Shown here piece after piece: positions 56,709 through 64,000 of a stretch of 64,000 nt of DNA. The stretch lies in assembly GCA_037446725.1 (NCBI GenBank), contig JBBIIC010000005.1, forward strand, positions 62,001 through 126,000, in the 5' to 3' direction. Source of the stretch: JBBIIC01 sp037446725 (GTDB lineage: Bacteria; Actinomycetota; Coriobacteriia; Anaerosomatales; SLCP01). How positions within the stretch are numbered: position 1 is the first letter of the stretch; each line of letters starts with the position of its first letter. Position numbers and translations under genes: made by a program. The notes under the pieces are model-generated. The model made no database searches, was not told where the DNA came from, and saw only the letters and a program-made list of their open reading frames with translations.

Positions 56709-57920
56709 CTACCGCGCGCGGACCGCGGCGACGACGCGGTCGACGATCTCGTCGAGGATGGCCCGTGTGGTGGCGAAGTTCAGGCGCGCGAAGCCCAGCC
56801 CGTGCGGCCCGAAGTCCGGGCCCGGCGAGAGCGCGACCCGCGCGTGCTCGAGCAACCAGCGCGCCGGATCGTCGCCGAGGCCGAGCGGGCGGAGGTCGAG
56901 CCAGGCAAGGTAGGTGGCCTCCGGCAGAGCGAAGCCGACCTCCGGCAGCTCGGCCGCGAGCCGCCTGGCGAGATGGTCGCGCTGGTGGAGCAGCAGGTCG
57001 CAGGTCTCATCGAGCCACTCCTCGCCGCACGTCCAGGCGGCGAGCGTGGCCTCGGCGCCCGGCGAACCGACCGCACCAAGCAGGTGGTCGGGCAGGGCGG
57101 CGAGGCCCCCGGCGATCCGGGGGTGGCCGATGTGGGCGACGGCGCAGCGCAACCCCGCGATGTTGAACGCCTTGCTCGCGGCGCCGATCGTCACGGTGCG
57201 CTCGGCCGCCTCCGCGCTCACGCTCGCAAAGGGGCGGAACCGCTGCCCGGGGTAGACGAGGTCGGCCCAGATCTCGTCGCTGATGACCAGCAGCTCGTGG
57301 TGGGCGGCCACCTCAGCGATGACGGCGAGCTCGGTCTGGTCGAAGACGCGCCCGGTGGGGTTATGCGGACTGCACAACAAGATGACGCGCGTGCGCTCGT
57401 CGATCGCCGCGGCAAGCCGGTCGGGGTCGAGCCGCCAGCCGCTGGCAGCGTCGAGCGGGCAGTCGACGATTCGCCTCCCGGTCGAGGTGACCGAGGAGAG
57501 GAACGGCGGGTAGACCGGCGTGAAGATGACCACCCCGTCGCCGGGCTCCGTCGCCAGCCAGAGCGCCGTCTGCACCGCCTGCATTACATCGCAGAACAAG
57601 CGCACCCGCTCGGTGTCCGGGCGCCAGCCGTGGCGGGCTTCCTGCCACGCGACGAACGCCTCGGGCAGGCGGCACGCGGCGGCCAAGTTGTAGCCGAAGT
57701 CCCCACGGTCGGCGATCGCGCGCACCGCACCCACGATCGCGGGTGCGGGCGGCAGGTCCATGTCGGCGACCCACGCCGGCAGCACGTCGGCGTCGTGCGC
57801 GGTCCACTTGATCGCGGTCAGCGAGCGCAGCCGCTGCAGCTCAGCGCTGAGCGGCTCGAGGGCGTCGGCGGGGGCCGCAGGCTTAGAGGTCTCTAGTGGG
57901 TCGCTCGTGTGCTCGATCAT
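56709..57920 (-). CDS. MalY/PatB-type PLP-dependent C-S lyase/aminotransferase
   Basis: A 403-residue fold-type I PLP enzyme. LPAWVADMDLPPAPAI and GDFGYNLAAACRLPEAFVAW begin it as in MalY/PatB. LCSPHNPTGRVFDQTEL and ISDEIWADLVYPG carry the PLP contacts, and GAASKAFNIAGLRCAV holds the Schiff-base lysine. C-terminal NFATTRAILDEIVDR completes it. It likely cleaves cystathionine or another C-S substrate. No neighbouring sulfur genes support a specific pathway. Confidence 0.85.
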   Translation of the reverse strand: MIEHTSDPLETSKPAAPADALEPLSAELQRLRSLTAIKWTAHDADVLPAWVADMDLPPAPAIVGAVRAIADRGDFGYNLAAACRLPEAFVAWQEARHGWRPDTERVRLFCDVMQAVQTALWLATEPGDGVVIFTPVYPPFLSSVTSTGRRIVDCPLDAASGWRLDPDRLAAAIDERTRVILLCSPHNPTGRVFDQTELAVIAEVAAHHELLVISDEIWADLVYPGQRFRPFASVSAEAAERTVTIGAASKAFNIAGLRCAVAHIGHPRIAGGLAALPDHLLGAVGSPGAEATLAAWTCGEEWLDETCDLLLHQRDHLARRLAAELPEVGFALPEATYLAWLDLRPLGLGDDPARWLLEHARVALSPGPDFGPHGLGFARLNFATTRAILDEIVDRVVAAVRAR

Positions 57921-57980
57921 AGTTCGATTGTAGTGCAGCGTGCGGCGGTGCAGTGGTGTCCTGGTGGTCGCCTGCGCCGC

Positions 57981-58382
57981 TCAGCCGACGATCACGACCC
58001 CGGGTAACGCACCGTGAGCCTTCCGGTCGGCCGAGTACAGCGGGCACTCGAGGTGGTCGGCCAGCGCCGGCGCGGCTGCATCGTACAGCGTGCACCCGAG
58101 CTCGGCTGCGATCTCGAGCGTGCGCTCGAGAAGATCCGCGTCGGGATTGGAGTAGACAATCTCGTCGGCGGCGAGACTCTGCCACACGCGCCGGGCCACA
58201 TCGATACCGAAGTGCCTGCGCGCCACGTCGATGACCTCGTAGAAGAACAACGACGGCACGACGATGCGCAGCGTGCCCGCAGCGTGCCCGCGCAGCAATC
58301 CGCGCGCGGCATCCGAACCCGCCTCCTCGCGGAACCACTTCACCCCGACAGAGGCGTCGAGAACGGCGAGCCGCCCGCTCAC
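57981..58382 (-). CDS. vapC: VapC-type PIN-domain toxin (second copy)
   Basis: A 133-residue PIN protein: LAVLDASVGVKWFREE (Asp), FYEVIDVARRHF (Glu), CTLYDAAAPALADHLE (Asp) and YSADRKAHG (Asp). It is a paralogue of 25658-26062, with the same N-terminal motif and order. It overlaps its antitoxin by four bases. Confidence 0.88.
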   Translation of the reverse strand: MSGRLAVLDASVGVKWFREEAGSDAARGLLRGHAAGTLRIVVPSLFFYEVIDVARRHFGIDVARRVWQSLAADEIVYSNPDADLLERTLEIAAELGCTLYDAAAPALADHLECPLYSADRKAHGALPGVVIVG

Positions 58383-58657
58383 GGCTTCTGCTTCTCGACC
58401 GCGCCGCGCGCCTCCCGCAGGATGTCCAGGCTCGGCCGCCCGTCAAGACTCGGTGCGCTCGCAAGCTTCTCGAACAAGGCAAGCGAGGCGTCCACCGCCG
58501 CGGCACGGCGCGCGTCAGCATCTCGCGAGCGCTCCTCCGCGAGATAGCGTGCCGACGCCTCGCGGATCACGCTGCTGCGCGAACGTGCGAGCTCAGCCGC
58601 ACGCGCGTCGATCTCCGCCAGCAGTGCGTCGGGCAGGAAGATGGTGAGTTTGGCCAT
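58379..58657 (-). CDS. vapB: VapB-type RHH antitoxin (second copy)
   Basis: A 92-residue ribbon-helix-helix protein: AKLTIFLPDALLAEIDARAA, LARSRSSVIREASARYLAE, then a toxin-binding tail. It precedes vapC. The ATG at 58657 lies 24 bases after an inverted repeat (58682-58699) sharing the TCATACC core with the other vapBC locus. Confidence 0.85.
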   Translation of the reverse strand: MAKLTIFLPDALLAEIDARAAELARSRSSVIREASARYLAEERSRDADARRAAAVDASLALFEKLASAPSLDGRPSLDILREARGAVEKQKP

Positions 58658-58681
58658 GCGGCACCCCCTGTCACGCCCATA

Positions 58682-58699
58682 TCATACCTGTGGGTATGA
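58682..58699 (-). promoter_or_regulatory. Inverted-repeat operator upstream of second vapBC
   Basis: TCATACC (58682-58688), TGTG, GGTATGA (58693-58699). The same half-site occurs as a direct repeat upstream of the first vapBC (26378-26400). Autoregulation is inferred. Confidence 0.65.
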
Positions 58700-58717
58700 C
58701 ATCGCGTCCACAGGCCG

Positions 58718-59287
58718 CTACCGCACCTCGTGCAGCAACTCCCACGCGCGGTCGATGCGCTCGCGCGAGATGTCGTGGCGCAACATGGCGGGGTCCAGGT
58801 CGCCAAGGCGCACCCGGTCGAGCCCGTCGGCGTCCTTGAGCACCCGGAAGACCCTCCGCGTCGCGGCGGGATTGATCGTCCAGTGGGTCCCCTGCTCGGC
58901 GTGGGCCTCGTCGCCGCAGTGGTGCGTCACCGCGAACAGCGCCACCTCGAGCACCGCCGGCTCGATCCCTGCTTGTAGCCCGAGCCCGACGACCTTGACC
59001 GCGCTCTTGGCGCCGTGGTAGTGGTCCGCACCGTCGTGCGTGCGGCCGATGTCGTGCCAGCAGGCGGCGAGCTCGAGTGCCTCGCACTCCCACGCACACA
59101 GACCGAGCTCGCCGGCGATCTCGCACGCGTGCACGAGCACGCGTCGCGTGTGCCCGACCCCGTGGATACCCGTCGAGCCGTCGAACCCGTCGGGCCGCAC
59201 GAACCACCCGGCGGGGATGTCGAGAGCGAACGGGTCCACCGGCGAGCCTCCGATCGTTTCGGCACACCTGCGCAGCGAGCACGTCAC
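58718..59287 (-). CDS. HD-domain phosphohydrolase
   Basis: A 189-residue HD protein. GHTRRVLVHACEIAGELGL supplies the first His and LELAACWHDIGRTHDGADHYHGA the HD pair and following His, with VALFAVTHHCGDEAH later. GTG 59287 is used; reading frames farther upstream are shadows of the convergent region. The substrate is unknown (nucleotide or phosphoester). Confidence 0.8.
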   Translation of the reverse strand: MTCSLRRCAETIGGSPVDPFALDIPAGWFVRPDGFDGSTGIHGVGHTRRVLVHACEIAGELGLCAWECEALELAACWHDIGRTHDGADHYHGAKSAVKVVGLGLQAGIEPAVLEVALFAVTHHCGDEAHAEQGTHWTINPAATRRVFRVLKDADGLDRVRLGDLDPAMLRHDISRERIDRAWELLHEVR

Positions 59288-59389
59288 GCGGTGATTGTAG
59301 CTGAGGGCGTGGGGCGTAGGAGCGCGGCAGATGCCTAGCCGGGCACCTGCCCGGACCTCACTGTCATCTGTCCCCGCTACAATCGACCC

Positions 59390-60271
59390 ATGAGACACCT
59401 CGTCCACACCCGATCCTCGCTTGCGCTGCTGCCGTTCCTGATGACGGCGGTCCTGCTCGCCGGGTGTGCCGCAGATGCGACGCTCGTCGCTCCGCCCGAG
59501 CCCGGGCAGCCGGCCGCGCCTGCCGCACCCACGCAGCAGGCCCCCGAGCCCGGCCTCGAACCCGAGCCGGTGCCGGAGCCCGCCACGGCCCCCGAGCCGC
59601 TTCCCGAGCCCGCGGCGAGCGCGCCGGAGGTCACGCGCGCGGTGATCACGCAGCACACCGACGGCGACACCGCCCGCTTCATGCTCGAGGGCGCCGGCGA
59701 GGAGAAGGTGCGCTTCATCGGCGTCGACACGCCGGAGGTCTACGGCGGCGCCGAGCCGTACGGCGCAGAGGCGTCGGCGTACACCGCACGGGCTATCCCG
59801 ATCGGCGCGGTCGTCTACCTCGAGACCGATGCGGAACTGCGCGACAAGTACGGCCGCCTGCTCGCCTACGTCTGGCTTGCGCAGCCCCGGAGCGCGTCCG
59901 ACGCAGAGGTGCGCGCGAAGATGCTCAACGCGCGGCTCGTGCTCGATGGCTACGCCCAGATCGCCACCTACCCCCCGAACGTCCGCTACGTCGCCTTCTT
60001 CACGCGCTACCAGACCGAGGCGCGCGACGCGAACCGCGGTCTGTGGGGCCTGGAAGCGAACCCGGCGAACGCGCCGCCCGCGACGGGCGGCACCTCGGCA
60101 TCGGGCGGCCCTGCGACCCCGTCAACAACCGGCATCTACATCACGAGAACCGGCGAGAAGTACCACGCGGACGGGTGCCGCCACCTCGCGAGCAGCCGGA
60201 TCGCCGTCACGCTCGCCGACGCGAAGGCGCGCGGCTACGAGCCGTGCAGCGTGTGCCGCCCGCCGCAGTAG
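59390..60271 (+). CDS. SNase-like nuclease lipoprotein with Ada-type Zn domain
   Basis: A 293-residue secreted protein. The lipobox is VLLAGC, followed by a 60-residue Pro/Glu/Ala spacer. The staphylococcal-nuclease-like domain (about 82-225) has HTDGDTARF, VRFIGVDTPEVYGG and DKYGRLLAYVWL, matching the calcium-site Asp and catalytic Arg/Glu regions. A Ser/Thr/Gly linker leads to a C-terminal Ada-like metal-binding motif: YHADGCRHLASSRI and RGYEPCSVCRPP. It should degrade DNA or RNA outside the cell, held to the membrane by lipid. Confidence 0.85.
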   Translation: MRHLVHTRSSLALLPFLMTAVLLAGCAADATLVAPPEPGQPAAPAAPTQQAPEPGLEPEPVPEPATAPEPLPEPAASAPEVTRAVITQHTDGDTARFMLEGAGEEKVRFIGVDTPEVYGGAEPYGAEASAYTARAIPIGAVVYLETDAELRDKYGRLLAYVWLAQPRSASDAEVRAKMLNARLVLDGYAQIATYPPNVRYVAFFTRYQTEARDANRGLWGLEANPANAPPATGGTSASGGPATPSTTGIYITRTGEKYHADGCRHLASSRIAVTLADAKARGYEPCSVCRPPQ

Positions 60272-60316
60272 CGCGAACGCCTGCGCGCCCGCGGCGGCCA
60301 GTCCCGACGAGTCGCC

Positions 60317-61318
60317 CTATTCCTCCGCCCCCGCCGGCGCCTTGTGGCACCGCGAGCAGAACAGCGGCTCGTGGCAGTCGAGGCACGAGGCGACCCCGGC
60401 GGTGCGCGCCTCGTCGTAGTGCTGGTCGAGCCACGGCCCCTTCGCCGGGTCGTAACCCTCGTGGTGGCAGGCCGCGCACGAATCGGGCTCCTCGGCGTGG
60501 CAGCGGTAGCACACGGCGCGGTCGAGCGTCGCGACGGCCTGTCCGTGGCCAGGCTCGGCTGCCTGCCCGTCGAGCCATTCCTCGGGATGCGGCATCGCCA
60601 CGATATGACAGCTGTCGCAGTAGCTCTGCTCGTGGCACATGGTGCACATGTCGGGGGTGTTCAGCGCCGAGAAGCCATGGTCGCGCTGCCACGGATCCTC
60701 GAGGTGCGAGGGCGGACGCAGGTCGAAGTCGGACGGATGGCAGGACGCGCACTCGTCGGACGCCTCGGGCTGCTCGGCGGTGCCGTGGCACTGGTAACAG
60801 CGGGCCATGAGCGAAAGAGGCTTGCCGAGCTCCGGGTCCGGGTGCGCGGTGTAGACGTGACACGCGACGCACGAGCCGGTTCGCTCGGCATGCTCGACAT
60901 GGTCGATGAGGATACGGAAACCCGAGGTGGCCTTGCGGTCGGGGCTGTGGCACTGCAGGCAGATCTCGTCGGGCATCGGCGAGGTGCGGCCGATCGCGGC
61001 TGGGTCATTGGGTTCGCCGAGCCTGCCGGAGAGGTGGCGCACCGTGTCGCGCGCGAGCAGGCGCGCGCGTTCGACGGCGCGAAGCGGCTGTCCGTACCAC
61101 TCGCGCGGCGTCTCGTGGCACATCACGCACTTGACTCCGGTGTGCGCCGACTGCGACCACGACTCGTAGCTCGGCGCCATCTCGTGGCACGAACCGCAGA
61201 GCGCGGGCGTGGAGCTCGCGACCCCGGCGACGACGAGGAGCGCCACCATACCGGCGACGGTCCCGAACGCGACCTGCAGGCGCCTGCGTGGCGAGCGTTC
61301 CTGCCTCTCCTCGGCCAC
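60317..61318 (-). CDS. Membrane-anchored dodecaheme cytochrome c
   Basis: A 333-residue NapC/NrfH-like protein. One N-terminal helix (VAFGTVAGMVALLVVAGVAS) is followed directly by the first heme motif CGSCHEM and then CVMCH, as in NrfH/NapC. Ten more follow: CLQCH, CVACH, CYQCH, CASCH, CTMCH, CDSCH, CYRCH, CAACH, CLDCH and CSRCH. All twelve have regular CX2CH spacing. It is the last gene of the minus-strand cytochrome operon, eight bases after the previous gene, with a GTG start. It probably passes electrons from quinol outward; its partner is not visible. Confidence 0.88.
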   Translation of the reverse strand: MAEERQERSPRRRLQVAFGTVAGMVALLVVAGVASSTPALCGSCHEMAPSYESWSQSAHTGVKCVMCHETPREWYGQPLRAVERARLLARDTVRHLSGRLGEPNDPAAIGRTSPMPDEICLQCHSPDRKATSGFRILIDHVEHAERTGSCVACHVYTAHPDPELGKPLSLMARCYQCHGTAEQPEASDECASCHPSDFDLRPPSHLEDPWQRDHGFSALNTPDMCTMCHEQSYCDSCHIVAMPHPEEWLDGQAAEPGHGQAVATLDRAVCYRCHAEEPDSCAACHHEGYDPAKGPWLDQHYDEARTAGVASCLDCHEPLFCSRCHKAPAGAEE

Positions 61319-61326
61319 TCGGCCCC

Positions 61327-62178
61327 CTATCTCACGAGCGTGATGGACGAGTCGTAGTTCAGCGACGGGACGAGCCCGTGGCAGCGGATGCAGTCCTCAC
61401 CCGTGTGACACGCCTCGCAGTTGCGGCGGGACTCGACCCGGAACCGGTGCTGCGCGCGCCAGTCCTCGCCGTGCGAGTCCGGCCGCTTCGCATGGCAGTC
61501 ACCGCACCAGTTCTCGGTCCACTCGTGACATGTGGTGCAACTCTCGTCAACGGCGGCCGGGTGCTCGAAGAGCCAGCTCTCCTCGAGGTGCGTGTCGGGC
61601 GGGTCCTTGTCCGTGTGGCACGCCGCGCAGTCGGCCTTGGCGGTGGTGCCGTCGTGGCACGTGAGGCACGCGGCCATAGGAGGCGTGTTCGCCCCGTGCG
61701 GACCGGGTTCGTGCACGAGATGGGAGTGACAGTCCACGCACGCCATACCGAGCATCTCGACGTGCGCGCGGTGCGGGATGTTGAGGTCACCCGAGGGCGA
61801 GACGGTTCGCAGATTCATGTGGCACTCGTTGCACGCCTCGTTGGTCGGCGTGTTGACGAGGTCCGGGACGCGCTCGGCAGGCAGGAACGAGAGGTAGAAC
61901 TCGGCGAACATGCGCGCCGCGTGCGCCGTCTGGGGCACGATCCCCGGCTCTATGTGGCAGTCCTGGCAGCTCAGACCGGCATGCAGAGAGGTGGGCAGGG
62001 TCTGCGTGGCGGTCTCGTACTCCTCGAAACGCTCCATGAAAGCGGACTGCAGCGAGAGATAGGTCGGGATGCCGACGAGCACGACCATCGCGAGCGCCAT
62101 CAGGCCGACACGCGCGAGGAGATGTCGCCGCTCGGCCGGCGTGCGCCTCGTCCACCAGCGTGGTGAGAGCCGGCGCAT
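61327..62178 (-). CDS. Membrane-anchored nonaheme cytochrome c
   Basis: A 283-residue protein: basic N-terminus, one helix (VGLMALAMVVLVGIPTYLSL), then nine CX2CH motifs (CQDCH, CNECH, CVDCH, CLTCH, CAACH, CTTCH, CGDCH, CEACH, CIRCH). It is a paralogue of the next gene upstream: both have CHIEPG after the first motif and NIPHRAHVEML/LIPHRAHVEIL between the second and third. ATG 62178 overlaps the upstream stop by one base. Confidence 0.88.
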   Translation of the reverse strand: MRRLSPRWWTRRTPAERRHLLARVGLMALAMVVLVGIPTYLSLQSAFMERFEEYETATQTLPTSLHAGLSCQDCHIEPGIVPQTAHAARMFAEFYLSFLPAERVPDLVNTPTNEACNECHMNLRTVSPSGDLNIPHRAHVEMLGMACVDCHSHLVHEPGPHGANTPPMAACLTCHDGTTAKADCAACHTDKDPPDTHLEESWLFEHPAAVDESCTTCHEWTENWCGDCHAKRPDSHGEDWRAQHRFRVESRRNCEACHTGEDCIRCHGLVPSLNYDSSITLVR

Positions 62179-63035
62179 CAGTGGCACTCCCCGCAGTCTT
62201 CCTCGGAGTGGCAGACCATGCAGCCGGCCGCGTGCTCGGCCGCGCGCGCAGCATGGTCCGTCTTCCAGTTCTCGGTGTGCGACGCGGGCCGCTTGGAGTG
62301 GCACTCCTCGCAGTAGTCGGGCGTCCACGCGTGGCACTCGCCGCACTCGATGGTGTCGGCCGCCTCTGCGTGGACCTGCAACCAGTCGCTGCGCAGGTGG
62401 TCCTCGGGAACGTGCTTGCGCGTGTGGCACTTCACGCACTCGTTGCCGGCGATCTCACCGTCATGACACTGGTCGAGGCACATGCGCATGGACGGGCGGT
62501 TGAATCCCTCGGGGCTCTCCGCGTGCACGAGCTCGCTGTGGCAGACGACGCACTCGACCTCGAGGATCTCGACGTGCGCTCGATGCGGGATGAGCAGGTC
62601 GCCGTCGGCCGAGACCTGGCGGTAGCTCGTGTGGCACCGTTGGCAGGCGGCGGTAGTCGGGAGCGCGAAGAGATTCTGCTCGTGGGGCCCCTGAATCAAC
62701 TGCGAGTAGAACGCCGGGACTGATCGCGTGACGAAACCGACCCAGCCCCGCACCCCGGGTTCGATGTGACAGTCCGCACAGCTCATGCGGCCGTGTGTCG
62801 AGACACTCCAGTTGTCCATGCGCTCCCGCAGGTCCGGATAGCGGGTGTAGTACGCAGGCTGGAGCACCGAAACCAGCGGCCAGGCGAGCAGGAAGACCAC
62901 CAACGCGACCAGGCCGAAGGCGATCAGCCACCGGCGTCCGGCGCTCCGGGGCGCATCGGGCCCCTCGGGAGCGCCCTGCCCGGCGGGTGGCTCCCCGACC
63001 GGCTCGGCGGGCGGCGGTGTCGTCGGAGCGGTCAC
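62178..63035 (-). CDS. Membrane-anchored nonaheme cytochrome c with a CX3CH site
   Basis: A 285-residue protein: a Pro/Ala-rich N-terminus, one helix (LIAFGLVALVVFLLAWPLVS), then heme motifs CADCH, CQRCH, CVVCH, CLDQCH, CVKCH, CGECH, CEECH, CMVCH and CGECH; the last one ends the protein. The fourth has three residues between the cysteines, whereas the paralogue downstream has the ordinary CLTCH there. GTG 63035 directly follows the upstream stop. It is paralogous to 61327-62178. Confidence 0.86.
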   Translation of the reverse strand: MTAPTTPPPAEPVGEPPAGQGAPEGPDAPRSAGRRWLIAFGLVALVVFLLAWPLVSVLQPAYYTRYPDLRERMDNWSVSTHGRMSCADCHIEPGVRGWVGFVTRSVPAFYSQLIQGPHEQNLFALPTTAACQRCHTSYRQVSADGDLLIPHRAHVEILEVECVVCHSELVHAESPEGFNRPSMRMCLDQCHDGEIAGNECVKCHTRKHVPEDHLRSDWLQVHAEAADTIECGECHAWTPDYCEECHSKRPASHTENWKTDHAARAAEHAAGCMVCHSEEDCGECH

Positions 63036-64000
63036 CTAGCCCGACTCCTCGAACAGCTCGTGGCACTCGTCGCACCAGGCCCTCTCGTGGCAGGTCATGC
63101 ACCGCACCTCGTCGTCCGGGTCGACGACCTCCTTGTGGCTCGTGATCCAGGTCTCGACCGGGTCGTGCGAGGCGGGACGCTGCGCGTGACACGCGCGGCA
63201 CTCGCCGTCGGAGATGTGACACTGCATGCACTTCGACTGGTCGGCAAGCGCGATGGGCCCGTGAGTCTCGGACCAGTCGGCCGCGACGTGAAGCCGCTCG
63301 ATCTCCTCGAGACCGGTGCGGGTCTGCAGGCCGTCGAAGACCGGCCGCTCGCCAGTGGTATGGCACATGCGACACTGGTCGGCGTCATGGCAGGCCTCGA
63401 GGCACGAGCTCGTGCCGATGGTCTGCGCCACGGTGGGGTGCTCCACGAGCCAGTCCTCGGTCTCGTCACGAAGGGCGTGGTGGCAGCTCGTGCACTGGTC
63501 CTCCGAACGGAAGCCGACGTGACAGCCGTAGGAGACGCAGATACCCGAGAAGGGCATCTCCTTGTGCTCCTCCATGTAGGCCTCTTCGTGCGCGGTCCAC
63601 TTGTGGCAGTCGACGCAGTTGCGCGTCTCGTCGGCCACACGCATGTGGGCCGGGTGCGGGACGCGCGTGATGCGGTCGATGTCGTGACTCCACACCGTCT
63701 CATGGCAGGCCAGGCAGGCATCGCGCGTCGGCGACTCGAACTCAAGGAAGCGCGGCTCGTCGGCCGGACGCACGAGTCCGGCATAGAAGTCACCGACGAG
63801 CGCTACGCTGTAGACGAGCGTGCCCTGCGACGTACCGTGGCACGACCGGCACGCGACGTCGGCGTGCCGGGAGCTCTGCAGCTCCTCGTAGTTGGCGGAG
63901 ACCTCGTGAAAGCGGCCGAAGAGCGCGTCCGGCGCGAAGGCCGTCACCACGACCGGTATCGCCATCAGCACGGCGAGCACCGCCGCCGCGCTCGCAAGCG
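63036..64000 (-). CDS. Membrane-anchored multiheme cytochrome c, N-terminus outside window
   Basis: Partial: the frame is still open at the window edge, in the middle of the N-terminal helix (AVLAVLMAIPVVVTAFAP). Eleven heme motifs are visible: CRSCH, CLACH, CVDCH, CVSYGCH (CX4CH), CTSCH, CLEACH (CX3CH), CRMCH, CMQCH, CRACH, CMTCH, CDECH. It shows the same 'RVPHPAHMRV...C-DCH' layout as its neighbours. It lies upstream of the other three cytochrome genes and is contiguous with them. Confidence 0.85.
   Translation of the reverse strand, partial: LASAAAVLAVLMAIPVVVTAFAPDALFGRFHEVSANYEELQSSRHADVACRSCHGTSQGTLVYSVALVGDFYAGLVRPADEPRFLEFESPTRDACLACHETVWSHDIDRITRVPHPAHMRVADETRNCVDCHKWTAHEEAYMEEHKEMPFSGICVSYGCHVGFRSEDQCTSCHHALRDETEDWLVEHPTVAQTIGTSSCLEACHDADQCRMCHTTGERPVFDGLQTRTGLEEIERLHVAADWSETHGPIALADQSKCMQCHISDGECRACHAQRPASHDPVETWITSHKEVVDPDDEVRCMTCHERAWCDECHELFEESG

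Overview
This 64-kb window is GC-rich chromosomal DNA with tightly packed genes, many short start/stop overlaps and frequent GTG starts. The gene set mixes anaerobic-respiration proteins (multiheme cytochromes c, a DsrK/HdrD-type iron-sulfur protein, an octaheme nitrite reductase) with actinobacterial-style features (BtuFCD, FeoA, LmrCD-type exporters, no outer-membrane porins). I infer an anaerobic, high-GC, Gram-positive actinobacterium, probably near Coriobacteriia. This rests on gene content only; there is no rRNA to confirm it. I found no rRNA, tRNA, CRISPR array or transposase.

Layout. 1-3.6 kb: the end of a NarI/DsrM-like cytochrome b, a DsrK/HdrD-like iron-sulfur protein, then a methylthioadenosine salvage pair (phosphorylase, deaminase). 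3.6-8.7 kb: a complete branched-chain amino acid ABC operon (livK-livH-livM-livG-livF, minus strand) with a strong hairpin after livK. 8.9-11.8 kb: an Rrf2 regulator, NfeD plus SPFH proteins, and a glutaredoxin/FtrB-Rieske pair. 12.1-13.8 kb: an octaheme nitrite reductase lipoprotein. 14-18.9 kb: an MBL hydrolase, small proteins and a cobalamin-riboswitch-controlled btuF-btuC-btuD operon. 19-31.9 kb: a CcmC-like protein, a DMT exporter with a divergent Lrp regulator, cardiolipin synthase beside the stub of a dead thioredoxin-domain gene, vapBC, a DUF2089/SHOCT membrane cluster, a K+/H+ antiporter, a decayed patatin and a PAP2 phosphatase.

31.9-41 kb is an accessory 'defence and toxin' region: a Fic protein, a PIN/RHH pair, an orphan HicB, a Sau3AI-like restriction enzyme with Vsr and a C5-cytosine methyltransferase, RelE-type modules, and a nucleotidyltransferase/HEPN/NYN tract. 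Much of it is truncated or carries stop codons, and a 16-bp direct repeat flanks part of it. 41-60.3 kb: an MFS transporter, a FeoA-like gene with a readable promoter/operator and a tiny Cys-rich protein, pirin, a CaCA exchanger, a MarR-controlled LmrCD-type exporter pair, UspA, GNAT, two more toxin-antitoxin pairs, an Mrr_N/Vsr-like nuclease, a MalY/PatB aminotransferase, an HD hydrolase and a secreted SNase.

60.3-64 kb: an operon of at least four membrane-anchored multiheme cytochromes c (11+, 9, 9 and 12 heme motifs; 41 visible in total, three with unusual CX3CH or CX4CH spacing). It continues past the window edge. With the octaheme nitrite reductase and the DsrMK-like pair it points to a heme-rich anaerobic respiratory chain. 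This operon is the most notable system in the window, followed by the glutaredoxin/FtrB-Rieske pair and the eroded nuclease/toxin region.
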